From assembly GCA_021773565.1 (NCBI GenBank), contig JAJFJZ010000010.1:124001-188000 (forward strand): a stretch of 64,000 bases of DNA, read 5' to 3'. The notes below the pieces were generated by a model, which was not told the origin of the DNA, made no database searches, and was given only the letters and a program-made list of their open reading frames with translations. Made by a program: the position numbers and the translations under genes. Shown in pieces: positions 37,021 to 46,114 of the stretch. Numbering within the stretch: position 1 is the stretch's first letter; every line of letters begins with the position of its first letter. This stretch comes from Gammaproteobacteria bacterium. GTDB taxonomy: Bacteria > Pseudomonadota > Gammaproteobacteria > Pseudomonadales > Azotimanducaceae.

Positions 37021-37984
37021 GAGCTCCACGTAACAGCCGGTTTTTTTCAACATTCGGAAATTCATCTATTTCTATAAAATAATTTTCCGGATCATATCCA
37101 ACAATTACTCTTACCACGCCTTCCTCTTCAAAAATGGTGTCCTTGCGAAAGGTAAAATCAGGTTTGGTATGTAAGTGTGCAAACCAGGCCACTATATTGG
37201 TAGTAAAAAAGGAAATATTAACTGCCTTCTCCGGCGTGGCTATAAACATACCCTTGCCTGACTCCACCAATCCCAGATACCCGCTAGCCGATGTCGGGTA
37301 TATTTTGGCAGCACCCTGGTCTACCAGCATCCTGAAACCAAAGGTATTTTGGTAAAAATACTGACTTTGTTCCGGTTTTTCATGATACAGCCAGTACACA
37401 CTTGCTTTAACTCCCAGTGATGGCGGGCGACTGGTATTCTGCCCAGCGATCGTATAGAGGGGTTTGCTGCCATTCAGACGTGGCATTAGGCTATCATTTT
37501 GTGGATGCACACCAAACAATTTAAATTCCAGAAAATACCCTTCCGGATCGCTTACCACAAAACCCCGGTGCGGGCGACCTGACAATGGGGCGATGTGATG
37601 TTCAAATTTTACACCTCGGACCACCAGATAGTCATACCAGGCTTCAATTTCATCTGTCACAAAGGAAACCGCGAATGTTTTGGGCTCATCCGCGGAATGC
37701 ATGCCGCTGTCTTCCTGCACCAAAGTTAAAAAAGTGGTGGGTGAGGTCTGCACGATTGCAGCAGCCTGGGGGAACTCGAAAACCAGCCTGAAGCCCAGAG
37801 TGTAGGTGTAAAAATGTACTGCCTTGTCCAGGTCCCGGTAATACAGAAATGCATTGCTTGCAATTGTATCCGGATACCCGGGCAGGAGATTATCAGTGAG
37901 CGACTGGTAACTTTTACATGCCGATAGCCACACACATACTGTCAACAACAGACATACCTTTTGAGTGCAGAATAAGTTTTTCAT
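37001..37984 (-). CDS. Lipoprotein with two VOC (glyoxalase-like) domains
   Basis: 327 residues from ATG 37984. A lipoprotein signal ([20 protein letters not shown] followed by the lipobox L-S-A-C) suggests membrane anchoring. Two VOC-type domains follow, near residues 45-160 ([31 protein letters not shown]) and 200-320 ([21 protein letters not shown]). Metal-binding positions are only partly kept, so enzyme activity is uncertain; binding is as likely. Exported VOC lipoproteins are uncommon. It converges with trpE and diverges from the hydrolase at 38054. Confidence 0.72.
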   Translation of the reverse strand: MKNLFCTQKVCLLLTVCVWLSACKSYQSLTDNLLPGYPDTIASNAFLYYRDLDKAVHFYTYTLGFRLVFEFPQAAAIVQTSPTTFLTLVQEDSGMHSADEPKTFAVSFVTDEIEAWYDYLVVRGVKFEHHIAPLSGRPHRGFVVSDPEGYFLEFKLFGVHPQNDSLMPRLNGSKPLYTIAGQNTSRPPSLGVKASVYWLYHEKPEQSQYFYQNTFGFRMLVDQGAAKIYPTSASGYLGLVESGKGMFIATPEKAVNISFFTTNIVAWFAHLHTKPDFTFRKDTIFEEEGVVRVIVGYDPENYFIEIDEFPNVEKNRLLRGALMMSTN

Positions 37985-38053
37985 CGTTATACAGTTTAGT
38001 TGTGGCACACTCATAATCAAAGGCAATATGTGTATTGAGCAGGACAGAACATT

Positions 38054-38914
38054 TTGAAACCTTCAGTGCGCCTAATTCAGTCAACTGTGATTTTTGCAAT
38101 CATACTTATCAACGTGACAACCATGGGTGATATCAGTTTCAGCCAGATTCTCAGGCTTTCGTATCAGCCCCCTGGGCAAGTTATCTCCTACGGTAATTCC
38201 AGCCAGCAAACCATCGAATACTGGTACCCGGACCAGGACAATGCGGCTTCTCTGGTAATCCTTATTCATGGTGGCTGTTGGCTCAATGCCTATTCAACAG
38301 AACATATCCGGCCGCTCGCCAGCAAGCTACAAAATCAGGGTTATGCCGTAGCCTCTATTGAATACCGGCGCATCGGTGATGTCGGTGGTGGGTGGACAGG
38401 ATCATTCGACGACGTACTACAAGCCATAAACAGCACTACAGCCTTAACAAACATAAACCCGGACCACGTCTATCTAATGGGCCATAGCGCAGGCGGTCAC
38501 CTGGCACTTTGGGCGGCGAGTCATTTTCCAGCAAATTCTCCCTTTGTTGATCGATTAACGGTGAAACTAAAGCGGGTTATCGCCCTTGCACCTATTTCAA
38601 ACCTGGTCACCTATGCCGAAGGCAACAGTTCCTGTGAGCGCGCAACCCCGCAACTTTTGGGAGGTTTGCCAACAGACCATCCTCGACGCTATCAACTGGT
38701 CTCACCGCACCTATTGCACCTGGATACACCTGCGATAATTATCCATGGTGCGGCAGACCCTATTGTGCCTGTTGAGCAATCCCGGGAGTATGTAACTGCA
38801 TCTAAAATGGCAGCCTTACGCACGCTACCCGAGCTGGGGCATTTTGATCTCATCGATCCGCATGGCACCGCATTCCAGGAAATATTAAGCGCACTATCGG
38901 CTCCAGAAAACTAG
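38054..38914 (+). CDS. Exported alpha/beta hydrolase (esterase, BD-FAE/kynurenine formamidase-like)
   Basis: 286 residues. The start is probably TTG 38054 (AGGA nine bases upstream); it yields a signal-like N-terminus. Oxyanion-hole motif HGGCWLNAY near residue 73, nucleophile elbow MGHSAGGHLA near residue 140, and later Asp (HGAADPIVPVEQS) and His (LGHFDLIDPHG) complete a catalytic triad. The pattern is that of small esterases acting on acylated sugars or formamides. Substrate unknown. It is followed 9 bases later by a GST gene. Confidence 0.78.
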   Translation: MKPSVRLIQSTVIFAIILINVTTMGDISFSQILRLSYQPPGQVISYGNSSQQTIEYWYPDQDNAASLVILIHGGCWLNAYSTEHIRPLASKLQNQGYAVASIEYRRIGDVGGGWTGSFDDVLQAINSTTALTNINPDHVYLMGHSAGGHLALWAASHFPANSPFVDRLTVKLKRVIALAPISNLVTYAEGNSSCERATPQLLGGLPTDHPRRYQLVSPHLLHLDTPAIIIHGAADPIVPVEQSREYVTASKMAALRTLPELGHFDLIDPHGTAFQEILSALSAPEN

Positions 38915-38923
38915 GAAAATACC

Positions 38924-39532
38924 ATGATCCAGATTTACCATGTACCACAGACCAGATCCCTTCGTCCTATCTGGTTGTGCGAAGAACTTGGCCTGGCCTA
39001 TGAAATTGTTCCAGTGGACTTCTCGGCCAAATATCGCGCCAGCGATGAATGGCGAAAGATAAACCCGGTTGGAAAGGTGCCCGCGCTGCGCGACGGTGCG
39101 CTGTTAATGATGGAGTCCGGGGCCATGGTGCAGTATCTGCTGGACCGCTACGCAGAAGGCCAGTTGCAGCCGCCAAGGGGCACAGCGGAGCATGCAATTT
39201 ATTCTCAATGGTGCTGGTTTGCCGAATCCACCTTCGCCCGACCACTGGGAGAACTGGTGAATCACACCAGACAGTTTCCAGGTCCAAAAAGTATTCCGGC
39301 AGTGATGGAGGAAATGAAAGACCGCGCCGCCCTGTCTGTAGATGCAGTAAGTGCAGCCGTTCAAAACCGGGCTTACCTGATGGGTGCTGAATTCAGCGCG
39401 GCGGACATTATGATGGGGTATTCAATATTTTTGGCAGATTGGTTGATACCTGATCGTGTACCCCGGGAACTGCTACCTTACTGGAACCGCCTGAAAGCAC
39501 GTCCGGCTTTTCAGCGCTCTGTACTGGTATAA
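38924..39532 (+). CDS. Glutathione S-transferase family protein
   Basis: 202 residues. N-terminal thioredoxin-like domain: IYHVPQTRSLRPIWLCEELGLAYEIVPVD, then KINPVGKVPALRDGALLMMESGAMVQYL with the cis-Pro and the Glu-Ser glutathione-binding pair; a helical C-terminal domain follows with FSAADIMMGYS. Ser in the first motif is the likely catalytic residue. A role in detoxification or isomerisation is suggested by family only. It forms a short operon with the upstream esterase. Confidence 0.85.
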   Translation: MIQIYHVPQTRSLRPIWLCEELGLAYEIVPVDFSAKYRASDEWRKINPVGKVPALRDGALLMMESGAMVQYLLDRYAEGQLQPPRGTAEHAIYSQWCWFAESTFARPLGELVNHTRQFPGPKSIPAVMEEMKDRAALSVDAVSAAVQNRAYLMGAEFSAADIMMGYSIFLADWLIPDRVPRELLPYWNRLKARPAFQRSVLV

Positions 39533-39554
39533 AGAGTGATATAAAGCGTAGTGT

Positions 39555-39576
39555 AAAACCGTGTCACGGTTGTTTT
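39555..39576. terminator. Hairpin between convergent GST and DUF1330 genes
   Basis: AAAACCGT-GTC-ACGGTTGTTTT: a 6-bp perfect stem flanked by A and T runs, so it could stop transcription from both sides. The stem is short, so moderate confidence only. Confidence 0.45.
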
Positions 39577-39871
39577 AGCCAGGCAATACAAACTGTTCTG
39601 CGAACACCATTCCACCTTCGGTATTATCTGTACGAAGATGAATAATCGCCTGGTATTCTGCGGAATCATACCAGCCGCGTAATGCATCCTTTGAGGGAAA
39701 CTTTAGTACCACGGTAACACTACCGGGCGAACCTTCAATTGCCTCGCTGCCTTCACCAGCCACCAAAATTTCACCACCGTGGCTGAATATAGTGGGTGCT
39801 ACCGCAGCAATGTATTTTTGATATCCCTCAGCATTGGTAATGTTGTAGTTTGCAATTAAGTAACCCGCCAT
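39575..39871 (-). CDS. DUF1330 family protein
   Basis: 98 residues from ATG 39871 (MAGYLIANYNITN). A ferredoxin-like dimeric alpha/beta barrel domain: YQKYIAAVAPTIFSHGGEILVAG followed by VVLKFPSKDALRGWYDSAEYQ, the DUF1330 signature. No catalytic function has been shown for the family. It stands alone, convergent with the GST gene and divergent from the next hydrolase. Confidence 0.88.
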   Translation of the reverse strand: MAGYLIANYNITNAEGYQKYIAAVAPTIFSHGGEILVAGEGSEAIEGSPGSVTVVLKFPSKDALRGWYDSAEYQAIIHLRTDNTEGGMVFAEQFVLPG

Positions 39872-39988
39872 CGCACTTGTCCTTTTCATTGGTGTTTGTT
39901 ACCCAATAAACTACCATACTTACTGTTTTCCGGGGTATGGCACTCCGGGAATATTTTTACTTATCCTGAAACCACGCTGAGACACTAC

Positions 39989-41029
39989 ATGAGCAACAAG
40001 ATAACAGATGACCCAAGAATTGATCCCCGCATCAAGGCAATATTTGGCGCGATGGCCATGGGGCTTGGGGACGGGAAAGACGTAGAGAGTCGTGAACAAT
40101 TACTGGCTGCAGCCAATACAGAGGCAGCAATCCAGGCGCGCGAAGCCCTGCGTGGTTTTATGGAGATGTGCGACAACGAAGACATTGCGCCATCAGCGGG
40201 ACTAAGCATACGAACGGAAACCTTCACCTCTGCACCCGACGGCAACACCATCAACATCCAGTTCATCCGGCCGGATACCGGTGACACCCTACCCTGTATT
40301 TACTACATCCACGGTGGTGGTATGGCCGTTATGTCGTGTTACGACGGCAATTACAGGGCGTGGGGAAAAATGCTTGCCGCCCAGGGAGTAGCGGTTGCTA
40401 TGGTCGATTTTCGCAATGCATTAACACCCTCGTCAGCATCAGAAGTAGCACCCTTTCCTGCGGGCCTAAACGATTGTGTCTCCGGATTGAAGTGGGTGCA
40501 TGCTAATGCTTCAGCGCTGAATATAGACGCACAGCAAGTGATAGTTGCCGGTGAAAGCGGGGGCGGAAATCTCAGCCTGGCAACCGGACTTAAACTCCTG
40601 AGCGATGGCGAAATTGGGCTTATCGCTGGCATTTACGCACTCTGCCCATACATATCGGGTATCTGGCCGCTGGATATCTACCCTTCTTCACATGAAAACA
40701 ACGGCATTTTGCTGGATCTGCACAATAACAATGGTGCCATGACTTATGGCATTGAAGCATTTAACGCCAAAAACCCGCTCGCATGGCCTGCATTTGCCCG
40801 GGAGGAAGATGTTAAAGGCTTACCTCCCACTGTAGTCAGCGTAAATGAATGTGATCCCTTGCGTGACGAGGGCATAGAATTTTATCGCCTGTTAGTGCGT
40901 GCAGGCGTAAGTGCCAAATGTCGTCAGGTTATGGGCACAATTCACGGTACCGAGATTTTTCCGGTGTGCTGCCCCGATATCAGTCGGGCGACGGCAAGAG
41001 ATATTGTTGGTTTTTGTCGAGAGGCCTGA
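39989..41029 (+). CDS. Alpha/beta hydrolase, hormone-sensitive-lipase-like
   Basis: 346 residues from ATG 39989; upstream in-frame codons are not supported. The HSL-family oxyanion motif YIHGGGMAVMS and the nucleophile motif VAGESGGGNLSLATG are clear; Asp in ECDPLRDEGIEFY and His in GTIHGTEIF complete the triad. Likely a carboxylesterase on short or medium acyl chains, cytoplasmic. A helical N-terminal cap of about 85 residues precedes the core. It lies between DUF1330 and trpG and has no evident tie to tryptophan synthesis. Confidence 0.83.
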   Translation: MSNKITDDPRIDPRIKAIFGAMAMGLGDGKDVESREQLLAAANTEAAIQAREALRGFMEMCDNEDIAPSAGLSIRTETFTSAPDGNTINIQFIRPDTGDTLPCIYYIHGGGMAVMSCYDGNYRAWGKMLAAQGVAVAMVDFRNALTPSSASEVAPFPAGLNDCVSGLKWVHANASALNIDAQQVIVAGESGGGNLSLATGLKLLSDGEIGLIAGIYALCPYISGIWPLDIYPSSHENNGILLDLHNNNGAMTYGIEAFNAKNPLAWPAFAREEDVKGLPPTVVSVNECDPLRDEGIEFYRLLVRAGVSAKCRQVMGTIHGTEIFPVCCPDISRATARDIVGFCREA

Positions 41030-41112
41030 AGCATACCCGCGTGAATCGGTTTCCGGTAAGATAAACGCCTCGATAGCCCAAATCATTTTCCATTTGAGAA
41101 CTTTTCGCTGTT

Positions 41113-41718
41113 ATGTTGCTCATGATCGATAATTACGATTCTTTCACCTATAACGTGGTGCAGTATCTGCAGGAACTTGGCGAATGTGTTGATGTACATC
41201 GTAATGATGAGATCTCTATCGAACAGATCGAAGAAATGGCACCACAAAAGATCGTAATATCCCCCGGCCCCTGCACACCCAACGAAGCAGGAATTTCAAT
41301 GCAGGTAGTGAATAGCTTTGGCAAAAATATTCCAATTCTGGGTATATGCCTGGGCCACCAGAGCATCGGACAGGTATTCGGCGGTGAGGTGGTACGCGCG
41401 CGCGAAGTAATGCACGGCAAAACATCACCCATCTTTCATAATGCAGAAGACCTGTTCGCAGACCTGCCCGACCCCTTTACAGCAACCCGCTATCACTCCC
41501 TGATTGTGGACAGGGCCAGTCTGCCGGATTGCCTTGAGGTGACAGCGTGGACGCAATTGGAAGATGGCAGGCAGGACGAAATTATGGGCTTTCGCCACAG
41601 AGAACTACCGGTTTATGGCATTCAGTTTCACCCCGAGTCTATACTGACCCTGGTGGGTCACAGGCTGTTGCAAAATTTCCTTAACCTTCCTGAACAAAGC
41701 AGCCTGATCCAACAGTAA
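41113..41718 (+). CDS. trpG: Anthranilate synthase component II (glutamine amidotransferase)
   Basis: 201 residues. Class I amidotransferase: [30 protein letters not shown], the nucleophilic Cys in [15 protein letters not shown] and the His-Glu pair in [11 protein letters not shown]. It supplies ammonia to TrpE and may also serve PabB. It begins the trpG-trpD-trpC operon; trpD starts 15 bases after its stop. The gap upstream (41030-41112) must hold its promoter, though no clear box is seen. Confidence 0.96.
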   Translation: MLLMIDNYDSFTYNVVQYLQELGECVDVHRNDEISIEQIEEMAPQKIVISPGPCTPNEAGISMQVVNSFGKNIPILGICLGHQSIGQVFGGEVVRAREVMHGKTSPIFHNAEDLFADLPDPFTATRYHSLIVDRASLPDCLEVTAWTQLEDGRQDEIMGFRHRELPVYGIQFHPESILTLVGHRLLQNFLNLPEQSSLIQQ

Positions 41719-41733
41719 AAAGATGGGGAAGGC

Positions 41734-42771
41734 GTGACTCAACAAATAGTATCAACACTGGAAAAACTGGAAAGTGGGGCATCACTTTCGCAGGATGAAG
41801 CGCGCCTTACATTTTTGGATGTAATGTCCGGTCAGGTTACCCACGACCAGATATGCGCCCTGCTGACTGCCCTTAAAAACAAGGGTGAGAGTATCGAAGA
41901 AATCGCCGGGGCCACGCAGGCAATGCGTGCGCTGGCAACCCGGGTAGAGGTCGAATTACCCAATGTCGTCGATACCTGTGGTACCGGGGGAAGTGGCAAG
42001 GGAAAGTTGTTTAACATATCCACGGCAGCTGCGTTTGTGGCTGCAGCTGCAGGCGTTAATATTGCCAAACACGGGAACCGGGCCGCTAGTAGCAAAAGTG
42101 GAAGTGCTGATGTGCTGGAAGCGGGTGGCATTAATATCAAGCTCTCGCCGGACCAGATCTCCCTTTGTGTCCAAACGCTTGGAGTGGGGTTTATGTTTGC
42201 CCAGGCCCACCACAGTGCAATGCGGCACGCCATGCCAGCGCGGCGGGAACTGGGATTTCGAACCATATTTAACCTGGTAGGCCCCCTTAGCAATCCTGCT
42301 TCTGCACCCAACCAGGTTGTTGGCGTATTTGCTGAGGAGTGGCAGCAACCCATGGTGGATGTTTTGCGCCTTCTCGGTAGCAATCGGGTTCTGTCTGTGC
42401 ATGCAAATGGCCTTGATGAGCTATCTGTTGGTGGTTCGTCCCGGGTGGTGGAGCTAATAGATGGCGAAGTGCGCACCTATACGCTGAAACCACACGATGT
42501 AGGTTTAAAACAGCATGCGCTTGATTCGCTTAGGGCGGATTCTATCGAGTCGAGCCTTCAGTTAATTTTTGCAGCGCTCAACGAGTCGAATATCGCCGCG
42601 CGAGACATTGTTGCACTTAACGCTGGCGCAAGCATTTACGTCTCAGGCCTGGCAAAGGATATCTCCCAGGGAGTCGATTTAGCCCTGGAGGCTATCTCCA
42701 ACAGGCAGGCTTTGCATAAATGGGAAGCATTGGCTGCACTCACTACTTCTATGGCCGGGTATGAGACGTGA
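41734..42771 (+). CDS. trpD: Anthranilate phosphoribosyltransferase
   Basis: 345 residues with a GTG start. Motifs: VDTCGTGGSGKGKLFNIST for phosphate/PRPP binding, KHGNRAASSKSGSADVLEAGG, and MRHAMPARRELGFRTIFNLVGPLSNPA. It joins anthranilate to PRPP. The trpC GTG overlaps its TGA stop (GTGA). Confidence 0.97.
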   Translation: MTQQIVSTLEKLESGASLSQDEARLTFLDVMSGQVTHDQICALLTALKNKGESIEEIAGATQAMRALATRVEVELPNVVDTCGTGGSGKGKLFNISTAAAFVAAAAGVNIAKHGNRAASSKSGSADVLEAGGINIKLSPDQISLCVQTLGVGFMFAQAHHSAMRHAMPARRELGFRTIFNLVGPLSNPASAPNQVVGVFAEEWQQPMVDVLRLLGSNRVLSVHANGLDELSVGGSSRVVELIDGEVRTYTLKPHDVGLKQHALDSLRADSIESSLQLIFAALNESNIAARDIVALNAGASIYVSGLAKDISQGVDLALEAISNRQALHKWEALAALTTSMAGYET

Positions 42772-43559
42772 ACATTCTGGAAGAAATTCTGGCACACAAA
42801 GCTGCGGAAGTAGCGCAACGCAAAGTCGTGTTATCCGAAGCTGAACTGCAGACAAAAATGTTCAGCCAGCCCGATACCCGAGGATTTCTGGCAAACATAG
42901 AAAATAAACTCAGCAAAAACCAGCCCAGTGTAATTGCGGAAATAAAAAAGGCTTCGCCCAGCAAGGGTATTATCCGGGCAGATTTTCACCCCGCCGAGTT
43001 AGCCTTAAGTTACCAGTTAGGTGGTGCCACCTGTTTATCAGTACTCACAGATGAACATTATTTCCAGGGCCACGATCAATTTCTACAGGAAGTCCGAACG
43101 GCTGTGAAGCTTCCCATTATCCGAAAAGATTTTATCGTCGATACCTACCAGATATACGAATCCCGATTATTGGGAGCTGATGCCATATTGCTTATAGCGG
43201 CAGCTCTAAGTGATTCAACACTGGCCGAATTTTACGAGCTCGCCATGTCGCTAAATATGGATGTACTGGTAGAAGTACACAACGAAATTGAATTACAGGC
43301 TGCGCTGGCGCTTGGTGCACACCTTATAGGTGTCAATAACAGGAACCTGAAAACCTTTGTTACGGATCTGGATACCAGCGTGCGTTTGCGCGCTTTAATA
43401 CCGGATAATATCGTGATGGTGGCCGAGAGCGGGATTGGCACGGCGGAAGACATAAAATACCTGCGAAACAACGGTGTGAACGTCTTTCTCATTGGCGAAT
43501 CGCTGATGCGAAAACCGGATCCGGGTGCAGCACTGAAACAACTTTTAGACACAAACTGA
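42768..43559 (+). CDS. trpC: Indole-3-glycerol-phosphate synthase
   Basis: 263 residues, a single-function TIM barrel (no fused TrpF). Motifs: VIAEIKKASPSKGIIR with the catalytic Lys, LSVLTDEHYFQG, IRKDFIVDTYQIYE, GVNNRNLKTF and VAESGI. It closes the indole ring from CdRP. GTG start, overlapping trpD by four bases. trpF, trpB and trpA are not in the window. Confidence 0.97.
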   Translation: MNILEEILAHKAAEVAQRKVVLSEAELQTKMFSQPDTRGFLANIENKLSKNQPSVIAEIKKASPSKGIIRADFHPAELALSYQLGGATCLSVLTDEHYFQGHDQFLQEVRTAVKLPIIRKDFIVDTYQIYESRLLGADAILLIAAALSDSTLAEFYELAMSLNMDVLVEVHNEIELQAALALGAHLIGVNNRNLKTFVTDLDTSVRLRALIPDNIVMVAESGIGTAEDIKYLRNNGVNVFLIGESLMRKPDPGAALKQLLDTN

Positions 43560-43611
43560 ATATCTATCAATACGAGCGCAGAAAGACGCTCTTGAGCCGG
43601 GAACAACTTTT

Positions 43612-44493
43612 ATGAGTATGCAGACATTTTCCTTCGATTCACTTCAGGACAAACTCACCCTGGCGGCTTACAGCTGGCCGGTTGCGAATGCAAACTCCAT
43701 ACTGCTTATCTCCCACGGCCTGGGCGAGCACGCCAGGCGATATGAAGAATTCGCACAGGCATTAAACAAGGCCGGAATAGCTGTATATGCCGTGGATCAC
43801 AGGGGTCACGGCGCTTCCATAAAGGGTGATACACCGGGGTGTTTTGATGCTGCTGGATGGGATGGGCTGGTTGCTGATCTTGCTCAACTGGCTAAAATCG
43901 CCACAGCACAAAACCCGGGACTTCCCCTTATCCTTTTCGGACACAGTATGGGTTCATTTGCAGCACAGTCCTTCATGCTCAAACACTCAGAGGATATAAG
44001 TTTGCTCGTTTTATCCGGTTCTGCAGCGCTTGAAAAACTGGTTGAAGCACAAATTGCCGCACTGAGTGCGGAGGCGAGTGGATTCAATCTGTTTAATGCT
44101 GCCTTTTCTCCCGCCAGAACAGATTTTGACTGGTTAAGCAGAGACAACGCACAGGTTGATAAATACATAGCCGATCCGCTATGCGGATTTGAATTGGGCC
44201 AGAATAGTACGATGAGTATGTTGGGTGCCGCGGCAGCGCTTGCTGATCAGGAAAATGTGAATTCCATACCCAACAAAGTGCCAGTTCTATTTGCTGCTGG
44301 AAGCATGGACCCGGTCACAGGTCAATTGGCATTTCTTGAAGTACTGGAAGCAAGATACAAAGCAGCAGGGTTCAAAACGATAGATAAACAATATTATGAA
44401 GGTGCGCGTCACGAAATTTTGAATGAAACAAACCGCACAGAGGTAACTGATGCAATAATTGCCTGGCTAAAAAAAGGGCTTGGGTCCAACTAG
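43612..44493 (+). CDS. Monoacylglycerol lipase-like serine hydrolase
   Basis: 293 residues of the Hydrolase_4 (S33-like) family. HGLGEHARRYEEFAQAL (oxyanion region), VDHRGHGAS, the nucleophile elbow LFGHSMGSFAAQSFML near residue 108, Asp in AGSMDPVTG and His in GARHEILNE form a full triad. Monoacylglycerol or lysophospholipid hydrolysis is the likely role. It lies 52 bases after trpC and ends at a bidirectional terminator whose stem begins within its last codons. Confidence 0.85.
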   Translation: MSMQTFSFDSLQDKLTLAAYSWPVANANSILLISHGLGEHARRYEEFAQALNKAGIAVYAVDHRGHGASIKGDTPGCFDAAGWDGLVADLAQLAKIATAQNPGLPLILFGHSMGSFAAQSFMLKHSEDISLLVLSGSAALEKLVEAQIAALSAEASGFNLFNAAFSPARTDFDWLSRDNAQVDKYIADPLCGFELGQNSTMSMLGAAAALADQENVNSIPNKVPVLFAAGSMDPVTGQLAFLEVLEARYKAAGFKTIDKQYYEGARHEILNETNRTEVTDAIIAWLKKGLGSN

Positions 44494-44519
44494 TCGCACC
44501 CGAGCCCAGTTTTGTTTTT
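44469..44519. terminator. Bidirectional terminator between the lipase-like gene and vfr
   Basis: GGGCTTGGGT (44476-44485) pairs with ACCCGAGCCC (44498-44507), one G-U pair, 12-base loop. On the plus strand it is followed by AGTTTTGTTTTT; on the minus strand by seven T residues (complement of 44469-44475). The left arm is coding sequence of the plus-strand gene, whose stop lies in the loop. Confidence 0.85.
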
Positions 44520-44529
44520 GCCTATCCTG

Positions 44530-45231
44530 CTAGCGGGTGCCGAACACCACCATGGTTTTCCCTTTCACGTCAACCAGGCCCTGCTCTACCAGCGTCTTTA
44601 ATACGCGCCCGACCATCTCCCTGGAACAACCAACAATGCGTCCAATTTCCTGACGGGTAATTTTGATTTGCATGCCATCAGGATGCGTCATCGCATCTGG
44701 TTGCTTGGTGAGTTCAAGCAAGGTTCCAGCCACCCGACCGGTAACATCCAGAAATGCCAGGTCACTTACTTTTTGAGTGGTGCGTTGCAAACTTTCCGCC
44801 ATTTGGCTGCTGACAGCGTACAACAGGTCCGTATGCACATCCGCCAGTTCCTTGAATTTGCTGTAGCTTAGTTCCGCTACTTCACATTCGGTTTTGGCTT
44901 TAACCCATGCAGAGCGGGGGCTATCATCCAGAAACAGTGGCATTTCTCCAAAAAAGTCACCTTTGTTCTTATAGGCAACTATAATTTCGCGGCCTGATTC
45001 GTCCTCTACCAGAACTGTGACCGAGCCTTTTAATATGTAATATACCGAATCACTTTTATCACCGGCATAAATGAGTGTGCTTTTTGCTGGATATCTTCGG
45101 CGGTGTGAAGCCGTTAGAAATGCATCCATGTGTGATTCTTTTTCTGGATTACTTACATTAAGTTGAAAACCGTGACCGAGTGGTCGCTTTAACTGCAATC
45201 CCTGTGTTTGTGTACTCTTAAGTGCTAGCAT
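44530..45231 (-). CDS. vfr: cAMP receptor protein family regulator, Vfr-like
   Basis: 233 residues from ATG 45231, chosen because AAGGAG lies nine bases upstream; a later ATG (45129) would match the usual length but lacks a ribosome site. The cyclic-nucleotide domain has [19 protein letters not shown] and [10 protein letters not shown] with the phosphate-binding Arg in [10 protein letters not shown]; the C-terminal winged helix reads [30 protein letters not shown], nearly identical to Pseudomonas Vfr and E. coli Crp. The first 35 residues are an extension absent from Crp. It responds to cAMP and regulates carbon and surface-behaviour genes in relatives. Downstream of trpGDC and beside coq7, as in Pseudomonas. 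Confidence 0.93.
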   Translation of the reverse strand: MLALKSTQTQGLQLKRPLGHGFQLNVSNPEKESHMDAFLTASHRRRYPAKSTLIYAGDKSDSVYYILKGSVTVLVEDESGREIIVAYKNKGDFFGEMPLFLDDSPRSAWVKAKTECEVAELSYSKFKELADVHTDLLYAVSSQMAESLQRTTQKVSDLAFLDVTGRVAGTLLELTKQPDAMTHPDGMQIKITRQEIGRIVGCSREMVGRVLKTLVEQGLVDVKGKTMVVFGTR

Positions 45232-45255
45232 TTGTAACGCTCCTTCGTGACTTGC

Positions 45256-45364
45256 TGTGCGAATTGAACTGTCGCACACCATCTGGCGATTAGACGAGCC
45301 AGATGCGACAAGCGGCACAATTCTAATGAATGAGCGGTACATTTTGATTGCGACAAGGGTCGCA
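45256..45364 (-). promoter_or_regulatory. Structured 5' leader of vfr with three inverted repeats
   Basis: Three inverted repeats precede the vfr start: TGTGCGA-N9-TCGCACA (45256-45278), CATCTGGC-N10-GCCAGATG (45280-45305) and TGCGAC-N4-GTCGCA (45349-45364). A second TGCGAC (45304-45309) could pair with GTCGCA at 45271-45276, so mutually exclusive folds are possible. The nearest arm lies 24 bases from the start codon. Either protein operators or an RNA switch would fit; no promoter is assigned. Confidence 0.55.
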
Positions 45365-45456
45365 TAACACAAAAGTTATTCGAATTTAGTCTCGTGATTA
45401 CAATTCACTTATTGATCTTTGCGTTTTATGCTCTGATGAGAATGAAAACGTCGGGT

Positions 45457-46086
45457 CTATATTCGATACGTAGTAGATGTCATTAGCTTCGACATAGCAG
45501 TCATAAAACGCTTTACCGGCGCGGGAAAGTTTGTGCCACCCGCGTCCAGCGCCTGCGTGCCATGTCTTTGCTCATCCACATGCATCTGTTGAATCACCTT
45601 CAAGCTGCCAGTGTCTGCGGCAGGTAGCTCTTTCATATGATGCTCAAGATGCCTGCACACCTGTTCTTCAGTTGCGGCGACAAAACCCAAGCTAATCCTG
45701 TCACCCATTGCCCCGGTTACAACACCCATCAAATAGGATGCGATATAAAATGCAGGATTCAGTTTGCTGGGTTCACTTGCAAGTTGTTCCAATCTGTCGC
45801 TGCACCATGCCAAATGGTCTTCTTCTTCGGATGCGGCTTTTAGTAAGGCATCGCGCACGTGAGTCTCTTTTGCAGTAGCCGCCTGACCTTCATACAGCGC
45901 CTGAGCACACACTTCGCCGGTATGATTAATACGCATTAATCCAGCGGCATGCCTGCGCTCTTCCTCACTAAGCACCGGAATTTCCTCCCCCTTGGCAGGA
46001 GATTGGCGTTTAGCAACAGGTGGCGTCGTAAGCGTACGCAAAAAACGGTCAGCGCCCAGGATCAACTCGTCAGCCAAGCCGCTCAT
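45457..46086 (-). CDS. coq7: 2-nonaprenyl-3-methyl-6-methoxy-1,4-benzoquinol hydroxylase
   Basis: 209 residues, ferritin-like diiron fold. Metal ligands appear in MRINHTGEVCAQALYEGQ, EEEDHLAWCSDRL, AATEEQVCRHLEHH and MHVDEQRHG. It performs the last ring hydroxylation of ubiquinone synthesis. The hydrophobic stretch FYIASYLMGVVTGAMG fits membrane-surface binding. It lies upstream of vfr with a 225-base gap. Confidence 0.95.
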   Translation of the reverse strand: MSGLADELILGADRFLRTLTTPPVAKRQSPAKGEEIPVLSEEERRHAAGLMRINHTGEVCAQALYEGQAATAKETHVRDALLKAASEEEDHLAWCSDRLEQLASEPSKLNPAFYIASYLMGVVTGAMGDRISLGFVAATEEQVCRHLEHHMKELPAADTGSLKVIQQMHVDEQRHGTQALDAGGTNFPAPVKRFMTAMSKLMTSTTYRI

Positions 46087-46114
46087 AAGCCCGGGCCCGC
46101 TGTTAGCCTCTCAC

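Noticed and set aside
43567-43596. Terminator after trpC
   Set aside because: A GAGCG/CGCTC hairpin is present but has no T tract on the plus strand.
45232-45372. In-frame N-terminal extension of the vfr reading frame
   Set aside because: The extension runs through the inverted repeats and has no ribosome site, whereas ATG 45231 has AAGGAG well placed.
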